DNA from: Proteus hauseri ATCC 700826
Lineage (GTDB): Bacteria > Pseudomonadota > Gammaproteobacteria > Enterobacterales > Enterobacteriaceae
Length of the DNA: 64,000 bases
Assembly: GCF_001654965.1 (NCBI RefSeq)
Contig: NZ_LXEV01000031.1
Location: 186,001-250,000 of the forward strand
Direction of reading: 5' to 3'
The position numbers and the translations under genes were made by a program. Positions 1 to 13,282 of this stretch are shown here, one piece after another. The number at the start of each line of letters is the position of its first letter. Position 1 is the first letter of the stretch. The notes below the pieces were generated by a model that made no database searches, was not told where the DNA came from, and was given only the letters and a program-made list of their open reading frames with translations.

Positions 1-289
1 GAACAAGTTGTAATGCTTGGCGAACTGGGCCAAAAAGTTGTTTAGCTCTTAATGTAGGTTGGATACCTCGTCCATAACGAACAAATAATTCGTCATTAAA
101 CATAACCTTGAGTCTAGATACCGCATTACTTACTGCTGGTTGAGACATGCCAAGAACTTGAGCAGCACGTGTCACATTCTGCATTTGCATAACAGCATCA
201 AATACCGTTAATAAATTAAGATCAACATTGCGTAAATGCATATCTGCTGACTCTTTACTGGTAACTGTTGCTGATGTGTAATCCGTCAT
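1..289 (-). CDS. leuO: LeuO, LysR-type regulator (N-terminal part)
   Basis: The minus strand reads from an ATG at 289 off the left edge of the window, giving the first 96 residues. The translation contains [14 protein letters not shown], then a LysR winged helix-turn-helix ([20 protein letters not shown]) and [12 protein letters not shown], which match enterobacterial LeuO nearly residue for residue. LeuO is a global LysR-type regulator that counteracts H-NS silencing. Its divergent position beside the leu operon is the conserved one and supports the call. The effector domain lies outside the window. Confidence 0.93.
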   Translation of the reverse strand, partial: MTDYTSATVTSKESADMHLRNVDLNLLTVFDAVMQMQNVTRAAQVLGMSQPAVSNAVSRLKVMFNDELFVRYGRGIQPTLRAKQLFGPVRQALQLV

Positions 290-995
290 TTTTTACTCCA
301 CTATGTTAGCATAATGGCTATTTAAATATCATTAATAATTAATTATAAAATCAATATTAAAAATATATAAAACCAAACCATTAGTTTAACTATTTATTAA
401 AATTTATTATTCATCGTCCATGCATAGAACTAAACATATAAAATATTTTGCCAACCGATAAATTACCTTGGATATAATTATAGAAAAAATAACATTATAA
501 TTACATGTAGAGAATGATTATATAAACATATATTACAACCTGTTTTATCTTCTGCCTTGCAAATAATAAAACAAAGCATGATAAAAATCATAATAAAATG
601 ATACATTTTGCTAACTTAAATAAAAAACCTTAATTCATAAAAATATGTGATACAACTAATTTTATGCTTACATTCAAAATGTTGTCCTGACTTATTGTTT
701 GATCATCTCTTCATATCGATTGGTTTTTCACTTATTTATCTGATTAAAAAAAAAGCAAACATTTGTTTAATTTTTTATTTCACTCCTTTTGAAACACTAT
801 GCAGAATATTAACCTAATCAATGAATCCGAGATAGATATAATCATTTATAAAAATTTAGATATTAGCCAATACCACTAAGAATTTTATATGAATACAGTC
901 TAAGTAGTGATTTAATAAATTCCAATGCTTGACATATTTATTGGTATCTAGTATCAATAAATACAGATTATTGAGAACTTATCTAAGGATGTTTC
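290..995. other. AT-rich leuO-leuL intergenic region
   Basis: About 700 bases with no credible open reading frame. The region is very AT-rich, as expected for the divergent leuO/leu control region, which in enterics is silenced by H-NS and contains LeuO sites. I cannot place individual operators with confidence. The leu operon promoter should lie in the last 100 bases before the leader peptide. Confidence 0.5.
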
Positions 996-1073
996 ATGTT
1001 GAACGCAATTTTACTATCAAGCCTACTACTACTCGCAATTATTATGCGCGGTTGGCTTATGGGTAAAAGATGA
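996..1073 (+). CDS. leuL: leu operon leader peptide LeuL
   Basis: A 25-codon reading frame starts 8 bases after an AAGGA ribosome site. Eight of its 25 codons are leucine, including a run of four (CTA CTA CTA CTC) at codons 10-13. The CTA codon is used four times, and it is rare in most enterics. It lies directly before a GC-rich hairpin with a U run. This is the standard layout for attenuation: the ribosome stalls at the leucine codons when charged tRNA-Leu is scarce, which prevents terminator formation. The peptide differs from the E. coli one except for the Leu run. An alternative upstream ATG in another frame (989) gives no Leu run. Confidence 0.9.
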   Translation: MLNAILLSSLLLLAIIMRGWLMGKR

Positions 1074-1095
1074 AACAAACCTGCCCTTAGAGAGA

Positions 1096-1121
1096 AACCC
1101 GCGCTAGTCGCGGGTTTTTTT
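1096..1121 (+). terminator. leu operon attenuator
   Basis: An 8-bp stem (AACCCGCG / CGCGGGTT) with a 5-base loop is followed by seven T. It sits 22 bases after the leader peptide stop and 47 bases before leuA. Position and structure fit the intrinsic terminator used in leu attenuation. Confidence 0.9.
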
Positions 1122-1168
1122 ATACCAGGGAGAGCGCAAAAAATTAAATAAAAAGAAAGGAACAGATT

Positions 1169-3825
<2,657 letters not shown>

Positions 3826-3826
3826 C

Positions 3827-5236
3827 ATGGGAAAAACATTATATCAAAAAATCTATGATGCACATGTTGTCAGAGAAGTGAATGATGAAACACCGATTTT
3901 GTATATCGACAGACACTTAGTGCATGAAGTGACATCACCACAAGCTTTTGATGGATTGAGAACAAAAGGTCGCCCTGTTCGTCAACCAAATAAAACCTTT
4001 GCAACGATGGATCATAATGTCTCAACACAAACAAAAGACATCAATGCTTGTGGTGATATGGCACGAATTCAAATGCAAGAGTTAATGAAGAACTGCCAAG
4101 AATTTGGTGTGACCTTATACGACTTAAATCACCCATTGCAAGGTATTGTGCATGTTATGGGACCAGAGCAAGGATTAACCTTACCGGGCATGACGATTGT
4201 TTGTGGCGACTCACATACCGCGACGCATGGTGCATTTGGATCATTAGCTTTTGGTATTGGTACATCTGAAGTTGAACACGTATTAGCCACACAAACCTTA
4301 AAACAATCTCGAGCCAAAACCTTAAAAATTGAAGTAAAAGGCAAAGCCGCGGCTGGTATTACGGCAAAAGATATCGTTTTAGCGATTATTGGGAAATTAG
4401 GTAGCGCAGGTGGTACGGGTTATATCGTTGAATTTGCTGGCGAAGCGATTGAAGCCTTAAGTATGGAAGGCCGAATGACCTTATGTAATATGGCAATTGA
4501 AATGGGTGCCAAAGCAGGTTTAGTTGCTCCTGATGACACCACATTTGACTATTTAAAAGGACGTCAATTTGCCCCCAAAGATCAATCCTGGAATGAGGCA
4601 GTCGCTTACTGGCGTACCTTAAAATCTGACGATGATGCACAATTTGATGCCACAATAACCTTAGATGCCGCAGATATCGCACCACAAGTCACTTGGGGAA
4701 CCAATCCAGGTCAAGTTATTGCCATTGACCAAATAGTGCCTTTATTAAACAGTTTTAATGACCCTGTTGAGCGTGCATCAGCAGAAAAAGCACTTACGTA
4801 TATGGGGTTAAATGAAGGCGTTAATTTAACGGATATCACAATTGATAAAGTCTTTATTGGCTCTTGCACTAACTCACGGATTGAAGATTTACGTGCTGCC
4901 GCTGAAATTGCTAAAGGACATAAAGTTGCCTCTCATGTTCAAGCAATTGTGGTTCCAGGTTCAGGTCCAGTAAAAGCACAAGCTGAGGCCGAAGGCTTAG
5001 ATAAAATCTTTATTGAGGCTGGTTTTGAATGGCGTTTGCCAGGCTGTTCAATGTGTTTAGCTATGAACAATGACAGATTAAATCCCGGTGAACGCTGTGC
5101 TTCCACCAGCAATCGTAACTTTGAAGGCCGTCAAGGGCGCGGGGGCAGGACACACTTAGTCAGTCCAGCAATGGCCGCAGCTGCTGCTATTAATGGTCAT
5201 TTTGCTGATATTCGCACTTTTACCGTGGCATCTTAA
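3827..5236 (+). CDS. leuC: 3-isopropylmalate dehydratase large subunit
   Basis: Large, iron-sulfur-containing subunit of isopropylmalate isomerase (aconitase superfamily); works with LeuD. It has 469 residues and carries the cluster cysteines in FIGSCTNSR and in [10 protein letters not shown] near the C-terminus, plus [12 protein letters not shown]. The start chosen ([13 protein letters not shown]) agrees with homologues and lies 1 base after the leuB stop. An in-frame ATG inside leuB (3788) is rejected. Confidence 0.97.
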   Translation: MGKTLYQKIYDAHVVREVNDETPILYIDRHLVHEVTSPQAFDGLRTKGRPVRQPNKTFATMDHNVSTQTKDINACGDMARIQMQELMKNCQEFGVTLYDLNHPLQGIVHVMGPEQGLTLPGMTIVCGDSHTATHGAFGSLAFGIGTSEVEHVLATQTLKQSRAKTLKIEVKGKAAAGITAKDIVLAIIGKLGSAGGTGYIVEFAGEAIEALSMEGRMTLCNMAIEMGAKAGLVAPDDTTFDYLKGRQFAPKDQSWNEAVAYWRTLKSDDDAQFDATITLDAADIAPQVTWGTNPGQVIAIDQIVPLLNSFNDPVERASAEKALTYMGLNEGVNLTDITIDKVFIGSCTNSRIEDLRAAAEIAKGHKVASHVQAIVVPGSGPVKAQAEAEGLDKIFIEAGFEWRLPGCSMCLAMNNDRLNPGERCASTSNRNFEGRQGRGGRTHLVSPAMAAAAAINGHFADIRTFTVAS

Positions 5237-5247
5237 AGGAGAACACC

Positions 5248-5850
5248 ATGAATAAATTTACTCAACATACGGGTATTGCCGTTCCTTTAGATGCAGCAAA
5301 TGTCGATACCGATGCTATTATCCCCAAACAATTTTTGCAGAAAGTAACACGCACAGGATTTGGTAAACACTTATTTAATGACTGGCGATTTTTAGATGAT
5401 GAAGGCACACAACCTGATCCCGCGTTTATTCTGAATAAGCCCGTTTATCAAGGCGCTTCTATTTTATTAGCCCGTGAAAATTTCGGCTGTGGTTCTTCTC
5501 GTGAACACGCGCCTTGGGCATTAACCGATTATGGTTTTCATGCGGTTATTGCCCCTAGCTTTGCCGATATTTTTTATGGTAATGCCTTTAATAATCAATT
5601 ATTACCCGTCAAATTAACGGATGATGAAATAGACCAATTATTTGTTTGGGTAAAAAATAATGCGGGCGCATCTATAACCGTTGATTTAGTTGCTCAAGAA
5701 GTAAGAGCTGGTGAATTATGTTTTTCATTTGAAATAGATACATTTCGTCGCCATTGCATGATTGAAGGATTAGATAGCATTGGTTTAACACTGCAACACC
5801 AAGATGATATAAGTGCTTATGAAACGAAACAGCCTGCATTTATGCAGTAA
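5248..5850 (+). CDS. leuD: 3-isopropylmalate dehydratase small subunit
   Basis: Small (swivel-domain) subunit of isopropylmalate isomerase, 200 residues. Contains the family motif [15 protein letters not shown] at about residues 80-94. It starts 11 bases after leuC behind AAAGGAG. Last gene of the leu operon; a UUCG-loop terminator follows. Confidence 0.97.
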   Translation: MNKFTQHTGIAVPLDAANVDTDAIIPKQFLQKVTRTGFGKHLFNDWRFLDDEGTQPDPAFILNKPVYQGASILLARENFGCGSSREHAPWALTDYGFHAVIAPSFADIFYGNAFNNQLLPVKLTDDEIDQLFVWVKNNAGASITVDLVAQEVRAGELCFSFEIDTFRRHCMIEGLDSIGLTLQHQDDISAYETKQPAFMQ

Positions 5851-5908
5851 TTAAACTGAAATTTACACCTTCTTCTACTTTCTGTGATGTTTAAACTTTG
5901 CCATTCTT

Positions 5909-5933
5909 GCCGTAAATTCGTTTACGGCTTTTT
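5909..5933 (+). terminator. leuABCD terminator
   Basis: An 8-bp perfect stem (GCCGTAAA / TTTACGGC) closed by a TTCG tetraloop and followed by five T, 58 bases after leuD. A very stable intrinsic terminator. Confidence 0.92.
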
Positions 5934-5971
5934 CATTTAAATAAAAACTACTGCCGATATTAAAAAATAAA

Positions 5972-6085
5972 AAAGCCAGTAATTAATTATTACTGGCCGG
6001 CAATCACCGAATGCTCAAATGGGGGAGTCTGTCAGAATTCACAATTTTGAATCACTAACAAGAGAGCTAACTTTAAACACAGTTA
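5972..6085 (-). ncRNA. sgrS: candidate SgrS small RNA, divergent from sgrR
   Basis: In E. coli the sgrS RNA is transcribed divergently from sgrR. The minus strand here, just before sgrR, ends in a strong hairpin (arms GCCAGTAAT / ATTACTGGC, 5979-5997) followed by a long U-rich tail, which is the Hfq-binding type of 3' end. About 25 bases upstream of the hairpin the RNA reads TTTGAGCATTCGGTGA, resembling the E. coli ptsG-pairing stretch CTGAGTATTGGTG, followed as in E. coli by a small GGTG-containing hairpin. A TATATT -10-like element suggests a start near 6085, for a transcript of roughly 115 nt. I see no SgrT reading frame. Identification rests on synteny, the partial seed match and 3' architecture; the 5' end is a guess. 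Confidence 0.55.
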
Positions 6086-6144
6086 TTATCCGTCTAATAT
6101 AAGGAAATTAAAATTGATCACTTTAGCAAGGGATTTCCTCTTTT

Positions 6145-7824
6145 ATGACTTCACCCCGTTTAGAGTCACAATTTATCCGTCTATGGCAAGCGTTTCAGGG
6201 AAAAGCGACTGAAACAACATTACAACAACTTGCAGAGACACTGCACTGTACGCGTCGCCATGTACGCTCTTTATTAAATAAGATGCAAGAAATAGGTTGG
6301 ATAAGCTGGCAAGCAGAAGTCGGTCGAGGTAAAAAATCCACCTTAATTTTTCATTCAAACGCCTTAGAAATTCAACAAAATCGTGCAGAAAGATTAATTG
6401 AAGAGAACGATATTGAAAAACTTGTCGCCCTAATGGGAGATAAAGACTCAGTACGACAAATGGTGCTAGCTCAAATTGAAAAAAGCTTTCATCCGGGACA
6501 GCAGCTATTACGCATTATTTACTATCGCCCTTTCTATAATTTATTACCTGGCACACCATTAAGACGCTCAGAGCTGCATTTAATGAGTCAAATATTTAAT
6601 TCCTTGGTTCATTTAAAAGAGGAAAATGGGGAAGTAGAGGCAGAATTAGCACATCATTGGCAAATGATAACAGAGCAACATTGGCGATTTTATTTACGCC
6701 CCGCTATCTATTTTCATCATGGCCGAGAATTAACGCTGGAAGATATTAGCACCTCATTACTTCGCATGAAGCAATGTAATCCACTTTATGCGCATATCGA
6801 ATACATCTCATCACCTCAACCTTATGTGCTCGATATTTTTTTAACCACAGCGGATAAGCAATTTGCAACCTTATTAGGTAGCCCCCAAGCGGTTATTTTA
6901 CCTCAAGAATGGGAAACATTACCTTCTTTTGCACAACATCCTATTGGCACAGGGGCTTATCAGATTATTGCTAATGATAAACATAAGCTGCAAATCAAAG
7001 CGTTTAATCGCTATTTTGGACTAAGGGCTTTATTAGATGAAATAGATATTTGGGTTGTACCTCAACTAAATAATAAAATGGTCTGCTCAACCATTCATTT
7101 AACGGATGACGATACCAACAAAGACTCATTAGAGAGCCGTAAAGAAGAAGGATGCTATTTTCTGCTTTATGACGGCCGTTCTACATTATGCCAACAAACA
7201 GAGATCAGAGAATGGCTTAGCAGCGTATTAACGCCTGTAAATATGCTAAGCCATTGCGATCCTTTTTATCAGCGACACTGGTCACCCGCTTATGGTTTAT
7301 TGCTACATTGGCATCACAGTAAACTTATTCGACAGCATCCAAAACCAGCGTCATTAACCAAACTCACTCTCACGCTTTATAAAGAGCATCACGAATACAG
7401 CACAATAGCTGATTTAATTAAAAGTATTTTATCGGAATATGATATTGAATTAGAGATCCGCCTTATCGATTACGATCAATGGTATTATGGCAATGCTGAA
7501 AGTGACATTTGGCTAGCCACTGTAAATTTTTATAAACCTCTTGAATTCTCTATTTTTGCAGCGCTCTATGAACTTCCTTTATTTCATCGGTGTTTAGGTT
7601 CTTCTTTTACACAAGAGCTAGAACAATGGCACCAAAAAACATTACCTCTTGAAGAATGGTGTAGACAGCTGACGCAAGATATTTGGTTATATCCTTTATT
7701 TCATCATTTACTTGAATTACAAGGACAGAGAACTATTCGTGGCGTCAAAATGAATACTTTTGGTTGGTTTGATTTTAAATCGGCATGGTTTACACCAGAC
7801 ATAGAGACTAATCTATCAAAATAA
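6145..7824 (+). CDS. sgrR: SgrR, glucose-phosphate stress regulator
   Basis: Transcription factor that activates sgrS during sugar-phosphate stress. It has 559 residues. The first ~110 form the SgrR-type winged HTH (LAETLHCTRRHVRSLLNKMQ), and the rest resembles an ABC solute-binding domain, with family-typical stretches LRIIYYRPFYNLLPG, HWRFYLRPAIYFHHGREL and MNTFGWFDFKSAWF at the C-terminus. The whole protein aligns with E. coli SgrR without gaps that suggest damage. The ligand domain probably binds the stress metabolite, which is inference from the family. E. coli places sgrR near leuD too, with setA between; I see no setA here. Confidence 0.94.
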   Translation: MTSPRLESQFIRLWQAFQGKATETTLQQLAETLHCTRRHVRSLLNKMQEIGWISWQAEVGRGKKSTLIFHSNALEIQQNRAERLIEENDIEKLVALMGDKDSVRQMVLAQIEKSFHPGQQLLRIIYYRPFYNLLPGTPLRRSELHLMSQIFNSLVHLKEENGEVEAELAHHWQMITEQHWRFYLRPAIYFHHGRELTLEDISTSLLRMKQCNPLYAHIEYISSPQPYVLDIFLTTADKQFATLLGSPQAVILPQEWETLPSFAQHPIGTGAYQIIANDKHKLQIKAFNRYFGLRALLDEIDIWVVPQLNNKMVCSTIHLTDDDTNKDSLESRKEEGCYFLLYDGRSTLCQQTEIREWLSSVLTPVNMLSHCDPFYQRHWSPAYGLLLHWHHSKLIRQHPKPASLTKLTLTLYKEHHEYSTIADLIKSILSEYDIELEIRLIDYDQWYYGNAESDIWLATVNFYKPLEFSIFAALYELPLFHRCLGSSFTQELEQWHQKTLPLEEWCRQLTQDIWLYPLFHHLLELQGQRTIRGVKMNTFGWFDFKSAWFTPDIETNLSK

Positions 7825-8451
7825 GATATTTAACTTTAGATTGGTGATTAAACGCTCACTTATTGGTGTTAATTCACAGAAAACACCAAAGTTATAAACA
7901 CCAACACAGATGCCCAGGGGATTTATTCACTTTTTCTGTGGATATCTATGTGAAAAAGAGTGAGATAATCAGGGTATAGTTTTATCACTATAAAAAAAAT
8001 TGCTATAACAAAAATAAAAATATCACTTATAATTCAAATTAATAGCCATTTTATTATGCCTATTTCAACGATAGGATAAATCGATAAAAAGAGAGCGCAC
8101 CTCAAATCGTACAAAAAACAACCACAGGCTGTTTTATCCACAGGTTATGCTGGTAAGTTAGCCTAAATAGGATAATTTTGAGGAAAATATGCAAAAGTCA
8201 AGGCTGTAAATCAGAACAGTGATCTCACTTTTGCAGAGTTATCCCATAAAGCTGTGGATAACCTAGTGCACAAGCCTGTTTATGAATTTGGGATAACAGT
8301 GAACAACATTTTAAACTTAAATATTGATGATGTGATTAAGCCTAAAAAATGATGATATATCATGCTATTATGATTTAAATAAATTACCCTAACAGACATT
8401 ATCAACAGGCTCTTTTTTTCTGTTTGTTTTTCATACAACAAGATAAGCACA
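7825..8451 (+). promoter_or_regulatory. mutH upstream region with DnaA-box cluster
   Basis: 627 bases without a gene. Two perfect DnaA boxes TTATCCACA occur on opposite strands at 8134-8142 and 8253-8261. Near-matches are TGTGGATAT at 7937-7945, TTATCAACA at 8399-8407, TTATCCCAT at 8239-8247 and TTATAAACA at 7892-7900. The flanks are AT-rich. In 64 kb a perfect 9-mer is expected about once or less, so two within 128 bases is notable. The region could be a DnaA-responsive promoter for mutH or a DnaA titration site. Confidence 0.5.
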
Positions 8452-9129
8452 ATGTTTAGATCACCTCTACCACCTGAAAATGAACACGTTTTACTTGAAA
8501 GAGCGCAAGCCCTTGCGGGTTATACATTTGGTGAACTTGCCGCTTATGCTCAACTGCCTATTCCTGCTGATTTAAAGCGAGATAAAGGCTGGGTTGGAAT
8601 GCTGCTAGAATATTATTTAGGTGCAAATGCAGGTAGTAAACCAGAACAAGATTTCAGTGATATTGGTATTGAATTAAAAACGATCCCTATTGATAGGTTT
8701 GGCATGCCACTAGAAACCACTTTCGTTTGCGTTGCCGCATTAACGGGAAATAGTGGCATCACATGGGAAAATAGCCATGTGAAACATAAGCTCTCAAGAG
8801 TGTTGTGGGTACCCGTTGAAGGAGAAAGGGAAATCCCTTTATCACAACGTAGAGTAGCCTCACCGCTGCTCTGGAGCCCAAATAGCAGCGAAGAAGAGTT
8901 ACTACGCCATGATTGGGAAGAGCTAATGGATATGATAGTACTGGGTAAAGTAGAAAGTATTACCGCACGCCACGGACAAGTGCTGCAAATCCGCCCAAAA
9001 GCGGCTAATAGCAAAGCACTAACAGAAGCAATAGGTGAAGATGGCCAACGCATAATGACGTTACCCAGAGGGTTTTATTTGAAGAAGAACTTCACTGCCC
9101 CTCTTATTGCCCGCTATTTTCAGCTTTAA
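8452..9129 (+). CDS. mutH: MutH mismatch-repair endonuclease
   Basis: Nicks the unmethylated strand at hemimethylated GATC sites after activation by MutS-MutL. It has 225 residues, near the usual ~229. The type II restriction-fold catalytic set is visible as E53, D67, E74 and K76 (in [11 protein letters not shown]), with the same spacing as the E. coli residues. The C-terminal [10 protein letters not shown] segment is also conserved. No strong Shine-Dalgarno is visible, but the start agrees with homologues. It stands alone on its strand, after the DnaA-box region. Confidence 0.95.
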   Translation: MFRSPLPPENEHVLLERAQALAGYTFGELAAYAQLPIPADLKRDKGWVGMLLEYYLGANAGSKPEQDFSDIGIELKTIPIDRFGMPLETTFVCVAALTGNSGITWENSHVKHKLSRVLWVPVEGEREIPLSQRRVASPLLWSPNSSEEELLRHDWEELMDMIVLGKVESITARHGQVLQIRPKAANSKALTEAIGEDGQRIMTLPRGFYLKKNFTAPLIARYFQL

Positions 9130-9180
9130 TTACTATAAAGTTATATAACGATAGCGCTAAATAAATAGACTGCATATGAA

Positions 9181-9219
9181 AATGCCCTATGTAATGTAAA
9201 GAGGATCACACAGGGCATT
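9181..9219. terminator. hairpin between convergent mutH and SDR gene
   Basis: Arms AATGCCCT and AGGGCATT, extendable by TGT/ACA with one mismatch, around an 18-base loop. On the minus strand it is followed by TTTTCAT. It lies between converging genes and may serve as a weak bidirectional terminator; the large loop makes this uncertain. Confidence 0.4.
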
Positions 9220-9250
9220 GAAAAATAGTAAGAATATATTTTATAAGAAA

Positions 9251-10030
9251 TTAACGATAAACAATACCGCCATCGGTTAATATGGCTTGTCCAGTAATAT
9301 AATCTGCATCATCGCTTGATAAGAAAGCCACCAATGCAGCCACATCCTCTGGTGTTTGAGCTCGACCTAATGCAATACCTTCAACATATTTTTTATATGT
9401 TTCGCCTTTTGGCGTTCCTGTAATTTCAGAGAAACGCTCATCAATTTCTACCCACATATCAGTACCAACAATACCTGGGCAATAGGCATTTACTGTAATA
9501 CCGGCACTTGCATATTCTTTTGCTGCGGCTTGTGTTAATGCACGTACAGCAAATTTAGTCGCAGAATAAACACCTAACATTGCAAAGCCATCGTGACCCG
9601 CAATAGAAGATGCATTAATAATTTTACCTTTATGACCAAGCGCTTTAAATTTCTCGGATGCAGCTTGGATCCCCCACATCACACCATTAACGTTGATTTT
9701 AAAGATCCTATCCATATCGTCTGGTGTAACATCTGCAAGTGGTTTTACTTGAGCAATACCTGCGTTGTTAATCATAACATCAAAGCCACCTAAAGCTTTT
9801 TCTGCATGTTCAACAGCAGCAAAAACCTCATCACGCTGACTAATATCTGCAGCAAATGTGGTCGTTTTACGTCCTAATGCTTCAATCTCTTTTGCAACAC
9901 CCGCTAATTTATCTGCTTTTAAGTCAACCAAAGCAATATCAGCACCTTCTTTTGCTAGACGCAATGCAATACCACGACCAATTCCCTGAGCAGCGCCTGT
10001 AACTAAAATTACCTTACCATTCAAAGCCAT
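9251..10030 (-). CDS. budC: acetoin (diacetyl) reductase / 2,3-butanediol dehydrogenase, SDR family
   Basis: A 259-residue short-chain dehydrogenase. It shows the TGAAQGIG nucleotide-binding motif (residues 11-18), NNAG (88-91), and the catalytic Y155-x3-K159. Regions such as [21 protein letters not shown] and the C-terminal [12 protein letters not shown] match BudC-type NAD-dependent meso-2,3-butanediol dehydrogenase / (S)-acetoin-forming diacetyl reductase. These interconvert diacetyl, acetoin and butanediol at the end of mixed fermentation. It is a single-gene unit here, with a GGAG site 8 bases before the ATG. Exact stereochemistry cannot be read from the sequence. Confidence 0.85.
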   Translation of the reverse strand: MALNGKVILVTGAAQGIGRGIALRLAKEGADIALVDLKADKLAGVAKEIEALGRKTTTFAADISQRDEVFAAVEHAEKALGGFDVMINNAGIAQVKPLADVTPDDMDRIFKINVNGVMWGIQAASEKFKALGHKGKIINASSIAGHDGFAMLGVYSATKFAVRALTQAAAKEYASAGITVNAYCPGIVGTDMWVEIDERFSEITGTPKGETYKKYVEGIALGRAQTPEDVAALVAFLSSDDADYITGQAILTDGGIVYR

Positions 10031-10295
10031 TGTCTTTCTCCTGATTTATTACAGATGAAAAAGCTCTTCCAAAAAAGAACTTTACTATGACTCCACAGTA
10101 ACAACTTACGTTACAGGTTACAAAATAACGATCTTTCACTAGCGAAATGAAATCCACAATAAATCATGCTGTAAATAATTATCAATTAGAGTAACTGTTC
10201 AAAAAAAGGGAAAATTAGCGAAAAAAGAGAGAAAAGGAAATATAAGCTCGGTGAATGCAGGTTAGCAAAAAATGCTTAAGTTATTTATTCTAACA

Positions 10296-10326
10296 ATAAA
10301 AAAGCGATGCCCAATAAAAACATCGC
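10296..10326 (-). terminator. speB terminator
   Basis: On the minus strand, stem GCGATG / CATCGC with an 11-base loop, followed by TTTTTTATT. It lies 26 bases after the speB stop codon. Confidence 0.8.
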
Positions 10327-10351
10327 CTAGTCATTATTTCATCAACAATAA

Positions 10352-11272
10352 TTACTTTTTAGTCGCTTGCAGATAGAGCATATCTAATGCAATAGTCGCC
10401 CCAGCTAATGCCGTAATATCGGATTGGTCATAAGCCGGTGAGACTTCAACTAAGTCCATTCCTACAATATTCAGTGGCTGTAATGCACGCAATATTTTCA
10501 ATGCTTTATCGGTTGTTAATCCACCCACAACTGGCGTGCCAGTCCCTGGTGCGAAAGCAGGATCAAGACAATCGATATCGAATGTCAGATAAACAGGAAG
10601 ATCGCCAACAATAGTTTTGATCTGATTAACGAGATCATCAACACCACGATCATTGACTTGTGCTGCATCTAATACCGTAAAACCATTATCGCTATCATGA
10701 TCAGTACGAATACCAATTTGAACAGAATGATTAGGATCAATAAGCCCTTCATTTGGTGCATGGAAGAACATAGTCCCGTGATCGAATTTACTACCGTTAC
10801 CATAAGTATCGGTATGTGCATCGAAATGCACTAATGCCATTTTACCAAAATGTTTTGCGTGAGCACGCAATAGTGGCAATGTAACAAAGTGGTCACCACC
10901 AAATGTTAAGCATTTTTTACCCGCGGCTAATAGTTTCTCAGTATGAGCTTGTAATTTGTCACTCATATCTTGTGCATCACCGAAGTTAAAAACTAAATCA
11001 CCACAGTCAACAACACTTAAGCGCTCGCGCATATCAAAATCCCATGGCCAGCGATTACCTTCCCACGCTAAATTCGTTGAAATTTGACGAATAGCACCAG
11101 GGCCATGACGCGTTCCTGCACGACCTGATGTTGCCATATCAAAAGGAACACCGGTAATAACCCAATCAGCATCACTGCTGTAAGGTTGAAAATTCAGTGG
11201 AAAACGTAAAAAACCGAATGCATTAGAGATCAACGAATTATCAGTCTCATTACCTAACGTACTATTTTTCAT
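10352..11272 (-). CDS. speB: agmatinase
   Basis: Hydrolyses agmatine to putrescine and urea, completing the arginine-to-putrescine route begun by SpeA. It has 306 residues and belongs to the ureohydrolase family. The binuclear manganese ligands are in [15 protein letters not shown] and [17 protein letters not shown]. It lies 102 bases after speA on the same strand, probably a speAB operon. In Proteus mirabilis, published work links putrescine made by this pathway to swarming. Confidence 0.96.
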   Translation of the reverse strand: MKNSTLGNETDNSLISNAFGFLRFPLNFQPYSSDADWVITGVPFDMATSGRAGTRHGPGAIRQISTNLAWEGNRWPWDFDMRERLSVVDCGDLVFNFGDAQDMSDKLQAHTEKLLAAGKKCLTFGGDHFVTLPLLRAHAKHFGKMALVHFDAHTDTYGNGSKFDHGTMFFHAPNEGLIDPNHSVQIGIRTDHDSDNGFTVLDAAQVNDRGVDDLVNQIKTIVGDLPVYLTFDIDCLDPAFAPGTGTPVVGGLTTDKALKILRALQPLNIVGMDLVEVSPAYDQSDITALAGATIALDMLYLQATKK

Positions 11273-11374
11273 GCTTTTGCCTCTATTGCTTATTCAAAAC
11301 AAGCAACAATAAATCAATATGATAGATAGAAAGTGATGCACTAAGCACCACTTTTGCATTGGGAAGTTAAGCGC

Positions 11375-13282
11375 TTACTCTTCTTCTTCCAGATACGTAT
11401 AACCGTATAAACCACTTTCAAACTCAGTTAAAAACTGCTCTTGCAGTGCTTCATCTAACCGTGCATTTTTTACTTGAGTACGGAAACGTTCTAATAATAC
11501 TGCTGGATTAAGTTTCACATACTGAAGCATATCAGCAACGGTATCGCCTTCTTCGCTTAGCTGATAAGTCAGATTTCCTCGCTCATCAAGATAAACGTCA
11601 ACAGCGGCCGTATCACCAAACAAGTTATGCATATTGCCCAAAATTTCCTGATAAGCCCCGACCATAAAAAAGCCAATCATTGGTGGATATTCTGGATCAT
11701 ACGCTGGCATTGGCATGGTTGTTTCTACGCCATCACCATCAACATAGTGATCGATAATACCATCAGAGTCACAAGTGATATCCAGCAATACTGCTCGACG
11801 ATCTAATGGTTTATCTAAACCTTCGATAGGTAAAACGGGGAATAACTGATCAATACCCCATGCATCAGGTAACGATTGAAAAAGTGAGAAGTTTACATAG
11901 AACTTATCTGACATACGTTCTTGTAATTCATCAATTATCGGACGATGCGCTCGATTACTCGGATCCAAATCATATTGAATATGGCGACAAATATTCAAAT
12001 AAAGCTCTTCTGCCCATGCACGCTCAGTCAGGCTTAGCATGCCGTGGACATATTGTGTATGCACATCATGCAGATCTAATTGGCTATCGTGTAACCATTC
12101 ACGTAATGAACGGCTATGTCCTTTGGTTTGCATCTCTTCCCATGTTTCCCAAAGGCTAGCGATAGGTCTTGATGCATCTTCTTCAGGTGGGGTGATTGCC
12201 GTAAATTCATTACGCTCAACACCAATCACATTAGAAATTAATACGGTATGATGTGCGGTTAAAGCACGGCCTGATTCAGTAATAACAGTTGGATGTGGTA
12301 ATTCATTCTCATCACACGCATCCCCAATAGCCCAAATAACATTATTGGCGTATTCATTAAGGCCATAATTTACAGAACAATCAGATTGCGAACGTGTGCC
12401 TTCATAGTCCACACCTAAACCACCGCCCACATCAAAATATTGAATATTCACACCTAATTTATGCAACTCGACATAAAAACGCGCTGATTCACGCACACCG
12501 GTTGCGATATCGCGAATATTTGCCATTTGTGAACCCAAATGGAAATGTAATAACTGCAAACTATCTATGCGACCCGCTTGGCGTAAAGTATCAATTAATT
12601 GCAATACTTGAGTTGCGGCCAAACCAAATTTTGATTTTTCGCCACCACTTGCTTGCCATTTACCCGAGCCTTGAGAAGCTAGACGAGCACGAACTCCTAA
12701 ACGAGGAATAACTTCTAAACGTTCGGCTTCTTCTAAAACCATTTTTATCTCAGACATTTTCTCAATAACTAAGAAAACTTTATGTCCGAGTTTTTCACCA
12801 GTAAGTGCTAAACGAATATATTCGCGGTCTTTATAACCATTACACACAATCACCGAACTTGTCATATTGGCATGAGCAAGCACTGCCATAAGCTCAGCTT
12901 TAGAACCCGCTTCTAAGCCTAACGGTTCACCGGCATTAATCAGTGATTCAATAACACGGCGCTGCTGATTAACTTTAATAGGATAAACTAAAAAGTAATC
13001 GCCTTTATAACCATAAGCTTCACGTGCGCGATGAAACGCAGCATTAATAGAACGCAAGCGATGCTGTAAAATTTGAGGAAAGCAGAAAAGTGCAGGAAGG
13101 CGCATATGGGAATACTCTTCTTGTACTTGCTTCACTAATTCTGTTAAGTCCAAAGTTGCCTCAGGAACATCAGGATTAGGGCAAACACTAATATTTCCCC
13201 GATTATTCGCTAAATAGTACCCACCACCCCAATATGTGATGTTATAGGTCTGCTGCATCTTGCGAGCGATGTTATCATTCAT
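11375..13282 (-). CDS. speA: biosynthetic arginine decarboxylase
   Basis: PLP-dependent fold III decarboxylase converting arginine to agmatine. It has 635 residues; E. coli SpeA is 658, the difference being a shorter N-terminus. The PLP lysine is K103 in YPIKVNQ. Further marks are [22 protein letters not shown] and, near the C-terminus, [10 protein letters not shown]. The start [10 protein letters not shown] follows AAGGAG. First gene of the probable speA-speB unit. Confidence 0.96.
   Translation of the reverse strand: MNDNIARKMQQTYNITYWGGGYYLANNRGNISVCPNPDVPEATLDLTELVKQVQEEYSHMRLPALFCFPQILQHRLRSINAAFHRAREAYGYKGDYFLVYPIKVNQQRRVIESLINAGEPLGLEAGSKAELMAVLAHANMTSSVIVCNGYKDREYIRLALTGEKLGHKVFLVIEKMSEIKMVLEEAERLEVIPRLGVRARLASQGSGKWQASGGEKSKFGLAATQVLQLIDTLRQAGRIDSLQLLHFHLGSQMANIRDIATGVRESARFYVELHKLGVNIQYFDVGGGLGVDYEGTRSQSDCSVNYGLNEYANNVIWAIGDACDENELPHPTVITESGRALTAHHTVLISNVIGVERNEFTAITPPEEDASRPIASLWETWEEMQTKGHSRSLREWLHDSQLDLHDVHTQYVHGMLSLTERAWAEELYLNICRHIQYDLDPSNRAHRPIIDELQERMSDKFYVNFSLFQSLPDAWGIDQLFPVLPIEGLDKPLDRRAVLLDITCDSDGIIDHYVDGDGVETTMPMPAYDPEYPPMIGFFMVGAYQEILGNMHNLFGDTAAVDVYLDERGNLTYQLSEEGDTVADMLQYVKLNPAVLLERFRTQVKNARLDEALQEQFLTEFESGLYGYTYLEEEE

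Noticed and set aside
7825-8451. Chromosomal replication origin
   Set aside because: DnaA boxes are present, but there are no adjacent origin genes, no clear AT-rich 13-mer array and few GATC sites. A regulatory or titration role is more plausible.
8613-9053. 146-codon minus-strand frame opposite mutH
   Set aside because: It lies entirely within mutH, whose catalytic residues are intact, and the antisense translation has no recognisable domain or ribosome site.
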